Shown here in pieces: positions 36,801 to 48,231 of a stretch of 64,000 bases of DNA. Positions within the stretch are counted from its first letter, which is position 1; the number at the start of each line of letters is the position of its first letter. The notes beneath the pieces were generated by a model. That model worked only from the letters and a program-made list of their open reading frames with translations, searched no databases and was not told the DNA's origin. The stretch is from Cercis canadensis (lineage: Eukaryota; Streptophyta; Magnoliopsida; Fabales; Fabaceae), in contig QAOA01002596.1 in assembly GCA_003255065.1 (NCBI GenBank), positions 490,786 to 554,785 on the forward strand. Direction: 5' to 3'. Both the position numbers and the translations under genes were made by a program.

Positions 36801-36909
36801 TCAACCTTTCTACATAGGTATATTCACTGTTGCTGGAATAGTAGATTCATCAATATATTATGGTCAGAGAACAATCAAGAAGAAGATGGAGATTGGTAAA
36901 TATGGGTGA
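24885..36909 (+). CDS. ERGIC3/Erv46-like ER-Golgi cargo receptor
   Basis: Erv46/ERGIC3 proteins cycle between ER and Golgi in COPII/COPI vesicles as cargo receptors, usually with an Erv41 partner. Thirteen exons (24885-25026, 30779-30852, 31160-31243, 31429-31509, 32421-32501, 32712-32804, 33201-33377, 33515-33582, 34274-34325, 34812-34865, 34962-35045, 36409-36475, 36818-36909) join in phase to 382 residues, the family's normal length. Transmembrane helices are near the N-terminus ([15 protein letters not shown]) and C-terminus ([19 protein letters not shown]). The lumenal domain has conserved cysteine pairs CGSC and CCNSC, and [20 protein letters not shown]. The tail [10 protein letters not shown] carries the lysine cluster expected for retrieval. 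Initiation is at [16 protein letters not shown]. Intron 1 is 5.75 kb because it holds an antisense copia element and a solo LTR; exons and splice sites look intact. Confidence 0.95.
25394..25599 (-). repeat. Copia 3' LTR
   Basis: Left copy of the long terminal repeat, 206 bp. It pairs with 29729-29948 and ends against the AGATA target duplication. Confidence 0.92.
25600..29679 (-). pseudogene. Decayed copia gag-pol
   Basis: The domain order is Gag, zinc knuckle, protease, integrase, reverse transcriptase, RNase H, which defines the copia superfamily. Gag begins at 29679 ([12 protein letters not shown]). The knuckle [14 protein letters not shown] is near 28865-28824, protease motif DSGASHH near 28725, GAG-pre-integrase [10 protein letters not shown] near 28320, integrase TDNGGEF near 27950, a long Ser/Pro-rich linker at 27600-27200, RT motifs ARWYD-like [10 protein letters not shown] near 26660 and YVDDLLLTG near 26555, and RNase H DANWAG near 26050. 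At least three frameshifts (about 29300, 27700 and 26580) and three in-frame stops (about 28140, 27000 where a conserved Trp codon became TAG, and 25881) break it, so the copy cannot encode its own proteins. Confidence 0.92.
29729..29948 (-). repeat. Copia 5' LTR
   Basis: Right copy of the long terminal repeat, 220 bp. It carries an internal 14-bp duplication (around ATTTGAATTTCAAG) absent from the other copy. Confidence 0.92.
30230..30621 (+). mobile_element. Solo LTR in ERGIC3 intron 1
   Basis: A 392-bp unit begins TGACGTAGGACAAT and ends TTTCTACGTGA, so its ends are short inverted repeats (TGACGTAG / CTACGTGA, one mismatch). It is flanked by a perfect 5-bp duplication TAAAT (30225-30229 and 30622-30626). 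It contains TATAAATAGG near 30439 as a promoter-like box. No internal region or partner LTR is present, so it most likely arose by LTR-LTR recombination. It is in the same transcriptional sense as the host gene if the TATA box is read on +. Confidence 0.8.
31985..32020 (+). repeat. Poly-G tract with an N
   Basis: A run of about 35 G interrupted by a single N at 32005, inside an ERGIC3 intron. Its length is not reliable. Confidence 0.85.
33857..33982. mobile_element. Small foldback MITE in an ERGIC3 intron
   Basis: The ends GTCCATTTGGGTTTGATAAG and AATAAGCCTACCCAAATGGG are imperfect inverted complements, enclosing about 85 bp. It resembles the short MITEs with CATTTGGG termini common in plant introns. 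No clear target duplication was found. Confidence 0.5.
35640..35930. repeat. Dispersed direct repeat in ERGIC3 intron 11
   Basis: TATAGCAATGTTAAGGTACT with flanking GCTGAAA and RTGACAA occurs near 35655 and again near 35898, about 245 bp apart. The duplicated piece is about 45 bp; its origin is unknown. Confidence 0.6.
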
Positions 36910-37947
36910 TTTCGCTACCATCTTATACACATACTCTAATGACCTTATCGACTCTACATGGTGTAGTCGGTTGGTTAATACATTGGATGGTGTCCAAAAT
37001 GTAATGACATACTCATCACCAAGATTCAGCAGAAATGTGGATTCAGTTGATGAATGAAGTGCATTTTCGGATTTCTTTTGTCACCAACTGGTCCCTTGAC
37101 ATTTTGCTTCAATGTCGGAATTTTCATTTCACTTGCCATTTGGGTTTCTATTAAAGGATGCTCATGTAGGATGCACGCAAGCAAGGGTTAGGATTTCTAG
37201 ATATTTTTGCTCCTTAATACATGACTTGATTCTGCAGAACATTTCAGGGTTATTTCTTACTGCATTGCAATTATGTTGTAACCTGGCAAAGATTTTCTTG
37301 GAACGAGTTCTTAACGTTGCTGAGACATCAAAGCTTCATTTCTATGCCATGTTTCGATGTCTTGTTGGCTATAATGGAGAAACAAGACAACAATCTAAAC
37401 GAACAAAATTCCCAATACCCACATAAGGTTCACGCATTGTCATAAATAGTCTTACCACGGTTTTCAGCATTCCTTTAAGTAATTTTTCTAGCTCTAAACT
37501 ACAACACAAGCAATTTTCTCTAGCTCAACCATCTTTCCCTTGACTGTGGCATTGTAAATTTGGCATAAAAGGACATAAGAGCACACTCTAGATATGAGCA
37601 AACAATTTGAGAAAAATACTGCTAATTCTGAGTTAGAACTCATAAAAAGTCTAAAGTACCCACTGGAACAGCTGCTGGTTCCTCATTGGCGCTTCATATG
37701 GGAAGACACACGTCTAAACCATAAAGCTTCAATAATCAAAGAGGGAACCTCTTCTGCTCTCTCTTTTGTACATTTACTATTTTCTGACACAAGTATATGA
37801 AGAAAAAAATCATTACTGAGAGAAATAAGATAAACCAATGGTCTAATAAATGTTGCTTGGTGATCATAGAAGATTTCCAAAAATGAATAGGCAAACTAAC
37901 TTGACTATCAAATATTGGTTATGGTTAACATATCCTCTAGCACACAA
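36910..37947. other. Convergent 3'-flanking region
   Basis: DNA between the ERGIC3 stop and the stop of the PHP-domain gene. The plus-strand frame at 37112-37426 has no recognisable features and probably lies in the ERGIC3 3' UTR. Confidence 0.5.
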
Positions 37948-40900
37948 CTATGTAGATTCTATGAGAACCTGTATTCCTCCCTGAATAACTGAAATATTGG
38001 AAAGCTTCAACTTGATAGCATCAAACTCTGCAGTTTCCATCTCTTCGTTAGTCAACCAGAGAGGTAAACAATAATCAATCAAGTCCTTTCCACAACTCAA
38101 GGGTGAACCTCCCTTAAAAATGCGGGTTCTCCCAAACCTCATTATTTTTGCTAGGTTAGAATCAGAAGGATCTTCAGCATAACTCTCAAAAATTTCCCTG
38201 ATGGCACTGCACCAGATTGGTCGAGCTACCTTAAGGAAATCGTTCAACGCTAATACTGGAAGTTTCACACTTCCCAGTTCAGATTCATGGTGGCCTCCTC
38301 TCCCATGATAGTCTGAGCCTCCAAGCTTTAAAAGCCCATAGGCATCTGCTAGGTCACTGTATGCTGTAGACAAGAAAATATGTATCAAACAGTGAATTTG
38401 AAAAAAAACTTCAATCAGAACATTGTACTTCTCTTTGTACTTAATGATATTACTTCCCACAAAAAATGAGTCTGAACCACTCTCACGAGATGTAGTTGAT
38501 AAGTTTTGACAGTAAATGAACGCTTTTATTATGCATATTGATCACACAGTAAATGGATTAACCAGGTAATGGATTTTTCCATCCAATGGTTGACTTAATT
38601 TTCTAGATGGTAATCATACCACTTGGTTAGGAGTAAAGGCATGTAGTGCATTCCAAAAAAATCTATATTTCAACATTATTTAGTCATGTATACCAGATTA
38701 ATGAGTTTAGATGACACTGATAATCATAAACTGTGTAATGACATCATTTCTGTGACTGAACCAATGAATAAATTTTACTCAAGACTGAACAGCAAATAAC
38801 GTACCTGCCAGTTTTCCATCACTTCTGTAGACCTCCATTCCATGAAGGCCAGCCTCTTTTAATCTTCTGATTATGGGAATAGGATTTTTTAATGCCCATG
38901 GATGAGCCAGTACTGCAATTCCTCCTGTATTACAAATCATTTCTATTGCTTCCTCAGCCATAGGCTCACTTCCCCTGAAACATAAATGTCATATTAATTA
39001 TCTTTTTCCTCAAGAATTCAAATACCATCATGAGAACAAGTTACAAAATATTACGTAGAGTAAGCAGGTCCCCCGTCAAAAAGATATCTAGAAAAGGCTT
39101 GTCTGAGATTTTCCACATAACCGGCTTCAACCATGGCACGAGCCACATGTAGCCTCCCAGGGGCAACCCCCTTGCCCGCAATCCTGCAGACATGCTCCCA
39201 CTTAAGAGCCAACTTGAGATTGTTCAGTTTTAAGACCATGTTCTTCGCACGAAGGAAACGACCATCTCTTATATTAGCTAAAAACTTGTCCAGATCCTCA
39301 AACCTTGCTGGTCCACAGCTGCTGTAATATGCTAGGATGTGAACTGGTTCCTCAGCTTCAGAGTCTCCTCTGCCAGTAGATAGCCATACATCAGAAACAT
39401 AGGGGATATTAAGCATGAAAGGAATATTTTGTAGTTCTTGCTTTCATTTTTCTATTAATCGATTTTTAACCATAGGTTTTACAATCCCTCCCCATCTTAT
39501 CTCTTTCTGCAGAGAAATAAAAAAAAACAAGAAAGCACTGGTGGCAGGTTAAAAAAAAATTGCACTTAAAAAAGTTTAAATCCTATTTATAAGCACCATG
39601 TATCAGTATCATGAATCCAACGTGGTTAGAAAATTACCTTGGAGAAAATATTGTGCTAATTTCAACACCTGGAATTATTTTGATGCCATATTTACGAGCT
39701 ACTTCAAGAGCCTCAGGGATGCCAGATAGTGTGTCATGATCTGTCAGAGCAAGAACTTTCACCTGTTACAAGCAAATACTATTAACTAAAAATGAGCTCA
39801 ATACTATAAACTTAAACCATATGCAAAGCAGACATCTTAGCCATTCATTTTTTAATAAAATCGATACCAAGGCTTCCCAATTATTCAGAATGCAATCCAT
39901 AAACATGATGACTTTAAAAGCAGCGCAAAGCAGGGATTTCTTCTGATAAATCAATTCCATTTACAGAGAGAGAATTTCACGATAACAAATATACATATGG
40001 TCTCTTATCTCATGTGATGTAAAGTTTGAAATCCATGCTATAGGCCTCTAAGAATAAAACAATTCCTAAGGAGTTGTTTAGAATGCGAAAAATATTCATA
40101 TTATCTGTTTACAAGGTGAACAGATCCCAAGGCTTACATGAAATCTTACTTGAATATGTACAATCCTTAACCTCTTATAAGGAAAATCCCACTTGAGATA
40201 AGCAGTGGTAATGTGGTATCACATTGAATATTTCATTAGAAAATGAAGGTATTCTAGAAAGTATAAATATGAAAATTCTGGATCCCCTGTAACAGAACAC
40301 CATTTTGTTCCTTTGTAACAAAACGAATGAAGCATGGTAAGCTTCTTTTATCAGAACGAAGAACTTGCAGTTGGTGCTAGACAACTTGATAATTGGGAAA
40401 CATGTCTATTCTACTTGTGCATATATGACAAGTTCATCTGTCCATCATAACAGCATTAACGGAAAGCTTTGATTAGCTGATCTTTTTACTTGACATGTAT
40501 ACTTGAAGCCTATTTACATCAGACTTGAGCATACAATAAAGAAACAAAAAAAAAAGAAAAAAAAACGGTGACATACACATTTCCACATTTCTTGCATGCC
40601 CCCAATGCTCCTATGAAAAGAAAGGCCCATAAAAGTAGTGTCAAACAACCTAAGAATCAAGTAATTTCTCCCCAGACATTTACACCAGTTTCCTTTTAGG
40701 AATAGAAAGAAAGTTGTTGAGGTTGTTCTTGCATCACACATATATTAAAAAGCCTAGACTGCTACCATTTTGGATAAGTAAAATCACTGAGATGGAATTA
40801 CCCAAGCAGAAGAGAAGTACACACAAAGCCCTAAAACATGCTACCTATTGGAGGATTTCATATACTTTGGCTCCCATATTAATCTGATTAGTCTTTTTTT

Positions 40901-42715
40901 ACATACAATCCTACCAATGGCAACAGTTAACAGAGTAAAATTCATGCCTGTAGTTTGATAATATAGTAACTGCAGAAAAACTTTCTTTCTAGGTAAGGAG
41001 TTCTTATCTGGATAACTAATATAACCTAGGGGACTATGAACACAGCAAAATCTCCAGTGTTTGTCCACCAAAATAAATACTTAAGTAAATAAGGGAAAAC
41101 CATGAAATGTTGGACAACCTAAATTCCTACAGCCAGATTAATAGAAGTACTAAGAATGGTTTTTTCGTTTCTTCTTCCATTTTAACTAAAGCTTGTTCTT
41201 TCACCTTTGATATGCTTGAAATCTTGAAAACATTACTCCCTGTTTCATAGTAAGAACCACTAAACATTAAGTTCAATGAAAGACTTGTGTGGCCCCATCT
41301 GGAGTAGTACAATAGTCAATCTTATTGACATAGGCAAAATTCAAAATCAAATTCACCTTAACCTTTATATTCATTTCTTCTACAAGTTAACTCTCTATTT
41401 ATATAATTTAGTGTCGCATTAAAAAAAAAAAACATTGTTTCAAAATTCACATATTTTAAAGCCATGATTTTGTTTCTCTTAACTGACAAATTATGCACAC
41501 AAGAGCCTGCTGGTTTTACATTCCAAGTAAACCTCAACAAGTATATATCCATGGCCTAATCTTTAGCATAGTAGATATTATCAAACGTGTTGAAATGAAA
41601 AACTATTGCAAAAGATTATGAAGGACTGGCAAAACCCATTATTTAAGAATGGTTTCTTTCTTCTACAACCATCAACTTCAAACTAGAAGAAAAACAACTT
41701 ATAATCATCTGTTAAAGAATAACCAGTCTCATCTAATCCTTTGTCCAGAACTTGTTCACTTCTTAACTCTCAGCAAAAAAATAAGCATGAGAAGAATGGA
41801 AATAAAAATTAGGCAAGTCAAGCCGTGACAATGGAAAGAAGGTTTAGTTATGCTCTGTGGAACAGTATAATAGCACTCTTATGATAAGAGTCTCATCAAA
41901 TGTATTAAGAATACAATAAAAAAGTGTATATGCACTAATGCTTTTTCATCACAGCAGATTTTTTGTTATGATCAACAATAACAAATAACTACCACGAAAG
42001 ATATCTAATAGACCTGCAACTCTTTCTCAAAACGGTTTTCCATAAATTTCTCATTTTTGTGTTCGTGCATTTACTTTTTCAAGGCAGTTACATAGCAACA
42101 GATTCTATGTAAACGCTAAAAGAGGAGCTTCACCATCGGGCTTAAGCATTTAAATGATAAAACACTGCAAAATTCAGAGGGGAGCACTAGTTCCCAAACC
42201 AAGAGCCCCAGAATTCATTCAGAAGCTACAGCAAAATTGCAACACAGATCATAGCATAAACACATTCTAGAGAATCCTTTTCAAAATTAAAAGCAAACCC
42301 AGATAACGAAAAATGAAAAGAGAGAAAAGAAACTGACCCCATTCCCATGAGCTCTCTCAACGACCTTCGAAGGCGACAAGAACCCATCACTGCATTTCGA
42401 ATGTGAATGCAATTCAAACACCACCTTCTCCCCACCTCTTCCCAGAGCCTTCTGCACCCCAAAATCATCCACAACACAGGAAGCAGCAGAGGAAGTCAAA
42501 GCAGAAGGCTGATCCAAGAAAACCCATTCACTCACACACTTGAAAGCCAGAGTTTGCTCAGTGGTCATCTTCTTATTGCTCCCACCCCTCTTCTTCTTCT
42601 TCTTTTTGTCTTTGGCCTTTTTGGAGCTCTCCCTATTGCTTCCGCTAGAATTGCTGATACCCTGAAGCACAAAACCATCACCCATCACTGAATTATTGAG
42701 CTTTTGCCCAAACAA
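37948..42715 (-). CDS. PHP-domain metal-dependent phosphoesterase
   Basis: PHP domains (polymerase and histidinol phosphatase) are three-metal phosphoesterases; bacterial TrpH/RNase AM relatives act on nucleotides and RNA 5' ends. Five exons (42715-42338, 39762-39638, 39369-39055, 38974-38805, 38363-37948) join in phase to 467 residues. Metal-ligand motifs are visible in order: ELHSHSKCSDG at residues 101-111, ALTDHDT at 131-137, PGVE, an AVLAHPW motif, and GGSDYHG. The 100-residue N-terminus is basic (KKAKDKKKKKKRGG) and could carry a nuclear signal. This resembles Arabidopsis At2g13840. A second ATG at 42685 (MGDGFVLQ) could also be the start. Intron 1 is 2.6 kb and shows no clear element. 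Substrate is not predictable from the sequence. Confidence 0.93.
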
Positions 42716-45700
42716 AGGAAAAAGATTGTAACTTTGAGGGATTTTTTGGTTCTTAGGCCATTAGGGTGCGTTTCTTAGGGTACCTCACATACCCTTTGCA
42801 TAAGGCATGTAAGAAGATTGGATAGAGAGGAGGTAGACGATTCTTTTTACTTGAAAAAATGGCAGTCTTTTGAATCTCACAGGTGTCCTCACCGGTGCTT
42901 TTTTTTTTTCTGCTCAGACAGGTGTACCAATTAGTCTCTGGCCACTGGCTCTGCCATATAGGGTAATATCCTTTTATCTGGGAAACATTTTCGCCTACCA
43001 TAAATCAAGTAATTGATGTAATTTTCTTTTTTAATGAAATTCCAATGAAATTTAATAATTTTTAATGATAGAGTACTAGAGTAGTTTCATAACACTATTG
43101 CATAGTACAACTACAAATAATGTATTAAAATCTCATATGACATTGTAAATTCTTTATAGCTGTCATTGTACTTGGTGTATAAATTCCTTATTGTTTATAG
43201 TTTTTGAACGGGAGCCCAAAGGAAATAAAGATTCCTTATTTTTCATAGTGATGAATGATATGCTTTTAATGATTCTTGCAAAAAAAACAAAATTCTAGTG
43301 TATTCTATTTTTCTTTATAATGATTTTAATCCCTGTTTGGTTGATGCAAAAAACAAATTCAAAGTTGTTTATATTTATTCATAATGGCCAAAACAATGGA
43401 CCCTTAAAAAGGGGAAAAGTAAAGATAGTGAAGGGAAAAAAACAAGATAAAGATAGACAGAGAGGAAATAGTACAATGCACAAAGCGAAAAGGGGTGTTA
43501 AAGAAAGGTCAATTTGAACCCTTCAACAAGCCACTGAAGCCAGTGTGTTACTGTGTACTAGATTAAAGAGAGTTTCTGTTGTACTAAAATGTAAAATAAT
43601 GAATGTTATGTAATTTTTTATCTAATTTAATCAAAGTCTTACAGAGAGTTGATACAATTCACTCTAGATTAAATTTTTCACATTAAAAAATTAAAATATC
43701 TGATTTTCAGGTTGATTTGAATCCTTCCACAAGTTAGTAGCAATTTTTTTCTTTCATTTTGTCTAAAAAAAAGAAATATTTCAATAAGTAACACCCTTTT
43801 GCGCATTTGGACAGACTTCAAAGCAAGTGACAGAGAAGTGTACAATGCCATTAATGCAAGTGAGACAAGCAACAAACTACAACATTATATAGTCTCACTC
43901 TCACCAAAAGGAAGAAAAACAAAACAAAGAAAGTGCCAACACAGACAACATTTATGTTTATATGAGCTGGCTATGAAACTAGTCAGTCTTCTAAGCCTGT
44001 CTTCTTTTGCTATTTGTCTATTTGAGCTCTATTCCTGCAGATACAGTGAATTAAATTTCATGCTTTGGTTTAAGCTTTAATGGTGATGATAGTGATCACA
44101 ACCCCTTTTTATTTATATTGACTGCAACAACTCAACTTTTATAATTGTCCCCTTCTTGAAGGGAAAATTGCATGGGGAATCTTTCACAGTGAATCTGCAT
44201 GGCAGCTTTCTCTTGTGATGCTGCTTTGTCATGGCTTCCCCTTTTAGCTTTCTCAGCAATTCAATTAAAACTTCATAAGTAATTCTACTCCCTTGGCAGT
44301 TTAGCCTGGGATTATCCATGGTAAAACTATCTAAATATCTCTCTTTTTTTCTTTCTTGGAGCAAAGTTGTTTACACATAAAAAAAAAAAAATGCTTGTAT
44401 ATTTCTCTCATTGCCTCAATGCCCATTGAATAGATTTTCTAGGAAAACAATTAATAAGTGCATCAGCTCCATAATTACGATGACAAAAGACGAAAGATTC
44501 CTTTTTCTTTTTGCTTTTTGTCTTTTTCATGCCTAAGCTACCCTCGATTAGGGATTTTAGTGGGATGCATGATGCCAATTTGATATCAGGCAAATTAATA
44601 ATATTGTAAATTATTTACGTAAAAGAGATAATTTTTAAACTATTTATTTAAAAAGAGTAATTTTAAATATTTTATTATTTTTTATACATAAAGGAGAACA
44701 TACTTTAAAAGTTAAAACATGTTCAATTAAAACACTCTTTATTATGCAAAAGCGTGAAACATGTTCATACAATGTAAAAAGGTAGTCATATTTTAGGGCT
44801 AAAGCATAAATGTTTCACACTCAACAATGTGTTCAATGTTATAAACATCCTAGTAGCCTTTTTAAATAGTGAACACACGATTTCTAAACATGCCCTATAA
44901 TATTTTCAGTATATATACATTTTATCTGTGTATAACATGTTCTCTTTTATGAATGACAAATAATAAAATAATCAAAACTACCATTTTTAAGTAAATAACT
45001 TGAAAATTACCTATTTTACGTAAATAATTCACAAATATATATTATGTAAGTTTATTTGCCTTGATATTATTGCAAGATTTTAAAAAATTAAATCGTATTA
45101 GTCAAATTTTAAAATAATTGATAAAATTTGAGTTTAATGGTATAAAAGATTACTATTTCATGTTATATTTTAATTTTTTTGACATTTTTTTTTTATCATA
45201 TTATTTATATATTTTATAAAAAAATAACTATTTTAACACATAATTTAATTGTTTAGAGAAAAGGTAATGCTGTCTCGGATAGCTTAGTACAGTTTTATGC
45301 ATATAAGCATAGCAGACGTGCTTTTTCCTCGAACAGTGAAGGGAAAGACTCAATTTCTAGGTCAGGGACGGTCGGTGTCAGTGTCTGTGTAGCATATATA
45401 TATATATATATATATATTTCTTCCAGGTGGTGATGAGTGATGAGTAATGAGAAAAACAAGAATTTCACTTTTAAGTACAAGATTACCAAAAGGACGCATA
45501 ACAGGTTTTTGGTACTATGCTATGGATTTATGCTATTTATAGCATTCAATTCCCATGCATGCATGTGACTGATACGCTACCTGGGAATCTAATCCAATGC
45601 TACTATTAGACAGCAGAGAGGCACAAAGCTGGGGACTGTGACGTACCATGCTGTAATCTGAAGCAGATGATGACTATAATATAATGAAGGAAGGAGTCAG

Positions 45701-46453
45701 TGAATATATAAGTAAGCAATGGGTGAAATAATAGTAGTAGCTTGACCATTCACTTTGCACAAAGCAAGCAACAAGCATCTGCTACACCCAATTGACCAAT
45801 GAATTCATCTCTTATTATGTGTCAGGTGAAGCTGCAGGCACTGCCTATTAATAATATGTATTAATGTGTGGGAGAAATATGAGGGGGAAACACTTTAATA
45901 TCCTTTGGGTGCTAATGAAAAAACTCAAGTTACAATGCAAATTCTCTTCTCTTGCTTGTAAATGGTTAATGACATAGCTAGATAGCTGTGTACAACAGCT
46001 TTTCACGTGCAAATTTAATTTGGATCCATGTGGGATATTCTTAATTTACGTATATTTTAAGGATTATTTGCCAATGAAAATAATAATATTATTAACATAA
46101 AAAAAGAGAGCATAAATGTAGATCATTTTTAGATTAGACAATTGAGTGGATACTCTTTCATTTAATGTTAATTATTTATTTATTGAGTGGTAATTTTGAG
46201 CTTAACTTTTCAAATTAGCATTGATTAGCTAAAAAAGTTTCCCCAACAAGTGAGTCTCGTTCCATTCAATTGCATTTCCTCTCTAATCTATCAAACTAAA
46301 CGCATTATCGCCTCAACTATTTAAATTAGCTGTTAATTTTACAAAATAGTATATCATATGAACTGTTGCTCATGTGTTATTTAATATTTTATGATTTATT
46401 AAAAGACAAAATTATCATAGTAGAAATAAGCCTAAGAAACTAACCGATAATAT
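42716..46453. other. Intergenic AT-rich region
   Basis: 3.7 kb without a supported gene. The start must contain the PHP-gene promoter. An (AT)n microsatellite lies at 45394-45417. The short frames here (for example 43799-44080 + and 44364-44113 -) lack splice context or recognisable motifs. I looked for familiar plant miRNA sequences (miR156-172, 390-399) near 45.6-45.9 kb and found none. Confidence 0.5.
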
Positions 46454-46674
46454 TTAGGGTGTGTTTGGATGGGGTATTTGTAGAGTGTATTTAAAATACT
46501 TATTTTAAATTACTTTGTTTGTGTATTTTTTTAAAGTATTTCTGAAATTCTAGTGTATTTTTATAGTGTATTTTAAAATTTTAATATGATGTATTTCAAA
46601 TTCACACAAACAAAGTAATTTAAAATAAATATTTTAAATACACTCTACAAATACTCCATCCAAACACACCCTAA
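46454..46674. mobile_element. 221-bp MITE with near-perfect terminal inverted repeats
   Basis: The ends TTAGGGTGTGTTTGGATGG and CCATCCAAACACACCCTAA are exact inverted complements; the match continues inward (GTATTTGTAGAGTGTATTTA against its mirror, with one base changed). It is a classic plant MITE with a GGGTGTGTTTGG end. It lies about 45 bp downstream of the second annexin's stop, so it may be within that gene's 3' UTR. Confidence 0.88.
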
Positions 46675-46717
46675 GTGTTAAATTATTACAATAATGTCCT
46701 CGTCTCTATGGCCTTCT

Positions 46718-48231
46718 TCACCTTTTGATCATGCTAACCAACACACTAGCAACAATCTCATTTTCTTTATCCCTAGTACTGTTAAATTCCCTTCGGATGA
46801 AATTCTCAAGAGAAGTGCCTGTTTTAGCAGCAAAAGCCTTGCTCACAATTTTTATGTCTATCTCTGATCTTGTTATCACAATTCGAATTACGAGTTCCCG
46901 CGCATCGCCACTCTTCATCCTTAACAACTTAGCAAAGAATTTTTCTGGATTCTGTATACAACGAATAACAATTCCAAGTTCCCTCCCAAATTGTCCACAT
47001 TTGCTTTGCTTAATTGACTTGGAGAATTCATGACCATAGAGATGTTTAAAGCAGCCAAATATGGCTCTAAGTTGCCCACTATTTCTTTGACTTAAGAGTA
47101 AGAGAATGGTCTTTTGATCAATAGTTTTTCCACTTTCCACAGCTTCATAGAGAGTCTTAGCATCACACATGGCCATGCTTGTATCCACTTTACCACCATA
47201 GTTACGTGTTGACTTCAGAACTGCCACCAGAATCTAAAAAGGACAAATAAGATTACATTAATTAGATTATAATTTTTTTGGGTACTTTTAACTATGACTC
47301 TGAATTCAAACTCAAAATTAACAAGCCCTGAAATTACAATTTAATTGAGTTTGATAACTTGTTTTCGTATGTGAACAATTTTTTTTTTTTTATAGGCGAG
47401 ACCAAAAACTACCTCTCTATATCCACCATTTACTTTGACACGAACATCTTGCTCAAGGTCAGAATTGTATCGTGAACGGTACGTCTTCTTGATACCCTGC
47501 AAATCTGAAGAAGAACGTGTGCACGCAATTTCAATGAGAGTGTTGAGATTTAAGCTCNTTTTTTTTTTTTATAGGCGAGACCAAAAACTACCTCTCTATA
47601 TCCACCATTTACTTTGACACGAACATCTTGCTCAAGATCAGAATTGTATCGTGAACGGTACGTCTTCTTGATACCCTGCAAATCTGAAGAAGAACGTGTG
47701 CACGCAATTTCAATGAGAGTGTTGAGATTTAAGCTCCCACCAAATAGTGAATTCCTTATTATTTCAGCATCTCGCTCTTGTGGTTCACTCATGCGAAGAT
47801 AAGCTGCTCTCTGAAATGATCAATGTAATATATAATCACGTTGCATGTTTGTTACCGCGAAAACCCCTAAAAAAAACTACTTAGAGTAACTTTCATGCAA
47901 TAGCTACTTACAGCAAATGGTTTATTTCTTTGAGCGATTGATAGGAGATGAAGTAGATCCTGACTATACTGAGCAAAGTAGGTTTGGCGAATGAACTTGA
48001 ACTCATGGCACTTTTTCTGTAACATAATCTGCACAAGTCTTTGGTTGTTGAGAGCAGCATTTCCTGTAATTGCATGAACGCAGAAAAGGTTTATAATAGT
48101 CGTTGGACATTCAAAATCATGTTGTCAACCAAAACATACTGAAAGAAAATGACTCTACCAGAGATATAATAGTGAATGTGTTGGCAATCCAGTTCATATT
48201 GTTCAGCGCTTTGACGAGAACTGCTGCCCAT
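46718..48231 (-). CDS. Diverged annexin lacking calcium motifs
   Basis: Exons 48231-48154 (or 48159), 48064-47912, 47810-47592 and 47233-46718 give about 321 residues. Intron positions and the 219-bp size of exon 3 equal those of the annexin at 2.0-4.7 kb, and family landmarks remain (RMSEPQERDAEIIR, EIACTRSSSDLQGIKKTYRS, RIVITRSEID), so this is a paralogue. Yet no repeat retains GxGTD: repeat I reads ISG..NAALNNQRL and repeat IV LRMKSGDAREL. Ca2+-dependent lipid binding is therefore doubtful; this is inference. The His40 equivalent is also lost. Oddities: the best donor of exon 1 (G then GTAGAG) gives a phase clash with exon 2, which a donor at AGA/GTCATT avoids, and part of exon 3 is duplicated around an N at 47558. 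An in-frame upstream ATG at 48285 is possible. Confidence 0.8.
47380..47557 (-). repeat. Duplicated piece of annexin exon 3 at an assembly N
   Basis: About 178 bp (T-tract, ATAGGCGAGACC, donor and 3' half of exon 3) at 47380-47557 recurs at 47559-47736 with one difference (CAAGGTCAG against CAAGATCAG). The copies are separated only by the N at 47558 inside a T-tract. This is best read as overlapping contig ends that were not merged. Confidence 0.85.

Noticed and set aside
37112..37426. 104-residue plus-strand frame after ERGIC3
   Set aside because: It lies in the probable 3' UTR and has no motif or conservation signal visible.
45600..45900. Possible microRNA precursor near AGGTGAAGCTGCAGGCACTG
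   Set aside because: It resembles miR167 only superficially; no matching arm for a stable hairpin was found.
47380..47557. A genuine extra annexin exon
   Set aside because: It is a near-identical copy including intron and T-tract, joined at an N, so an assembly artefact is far more likely.
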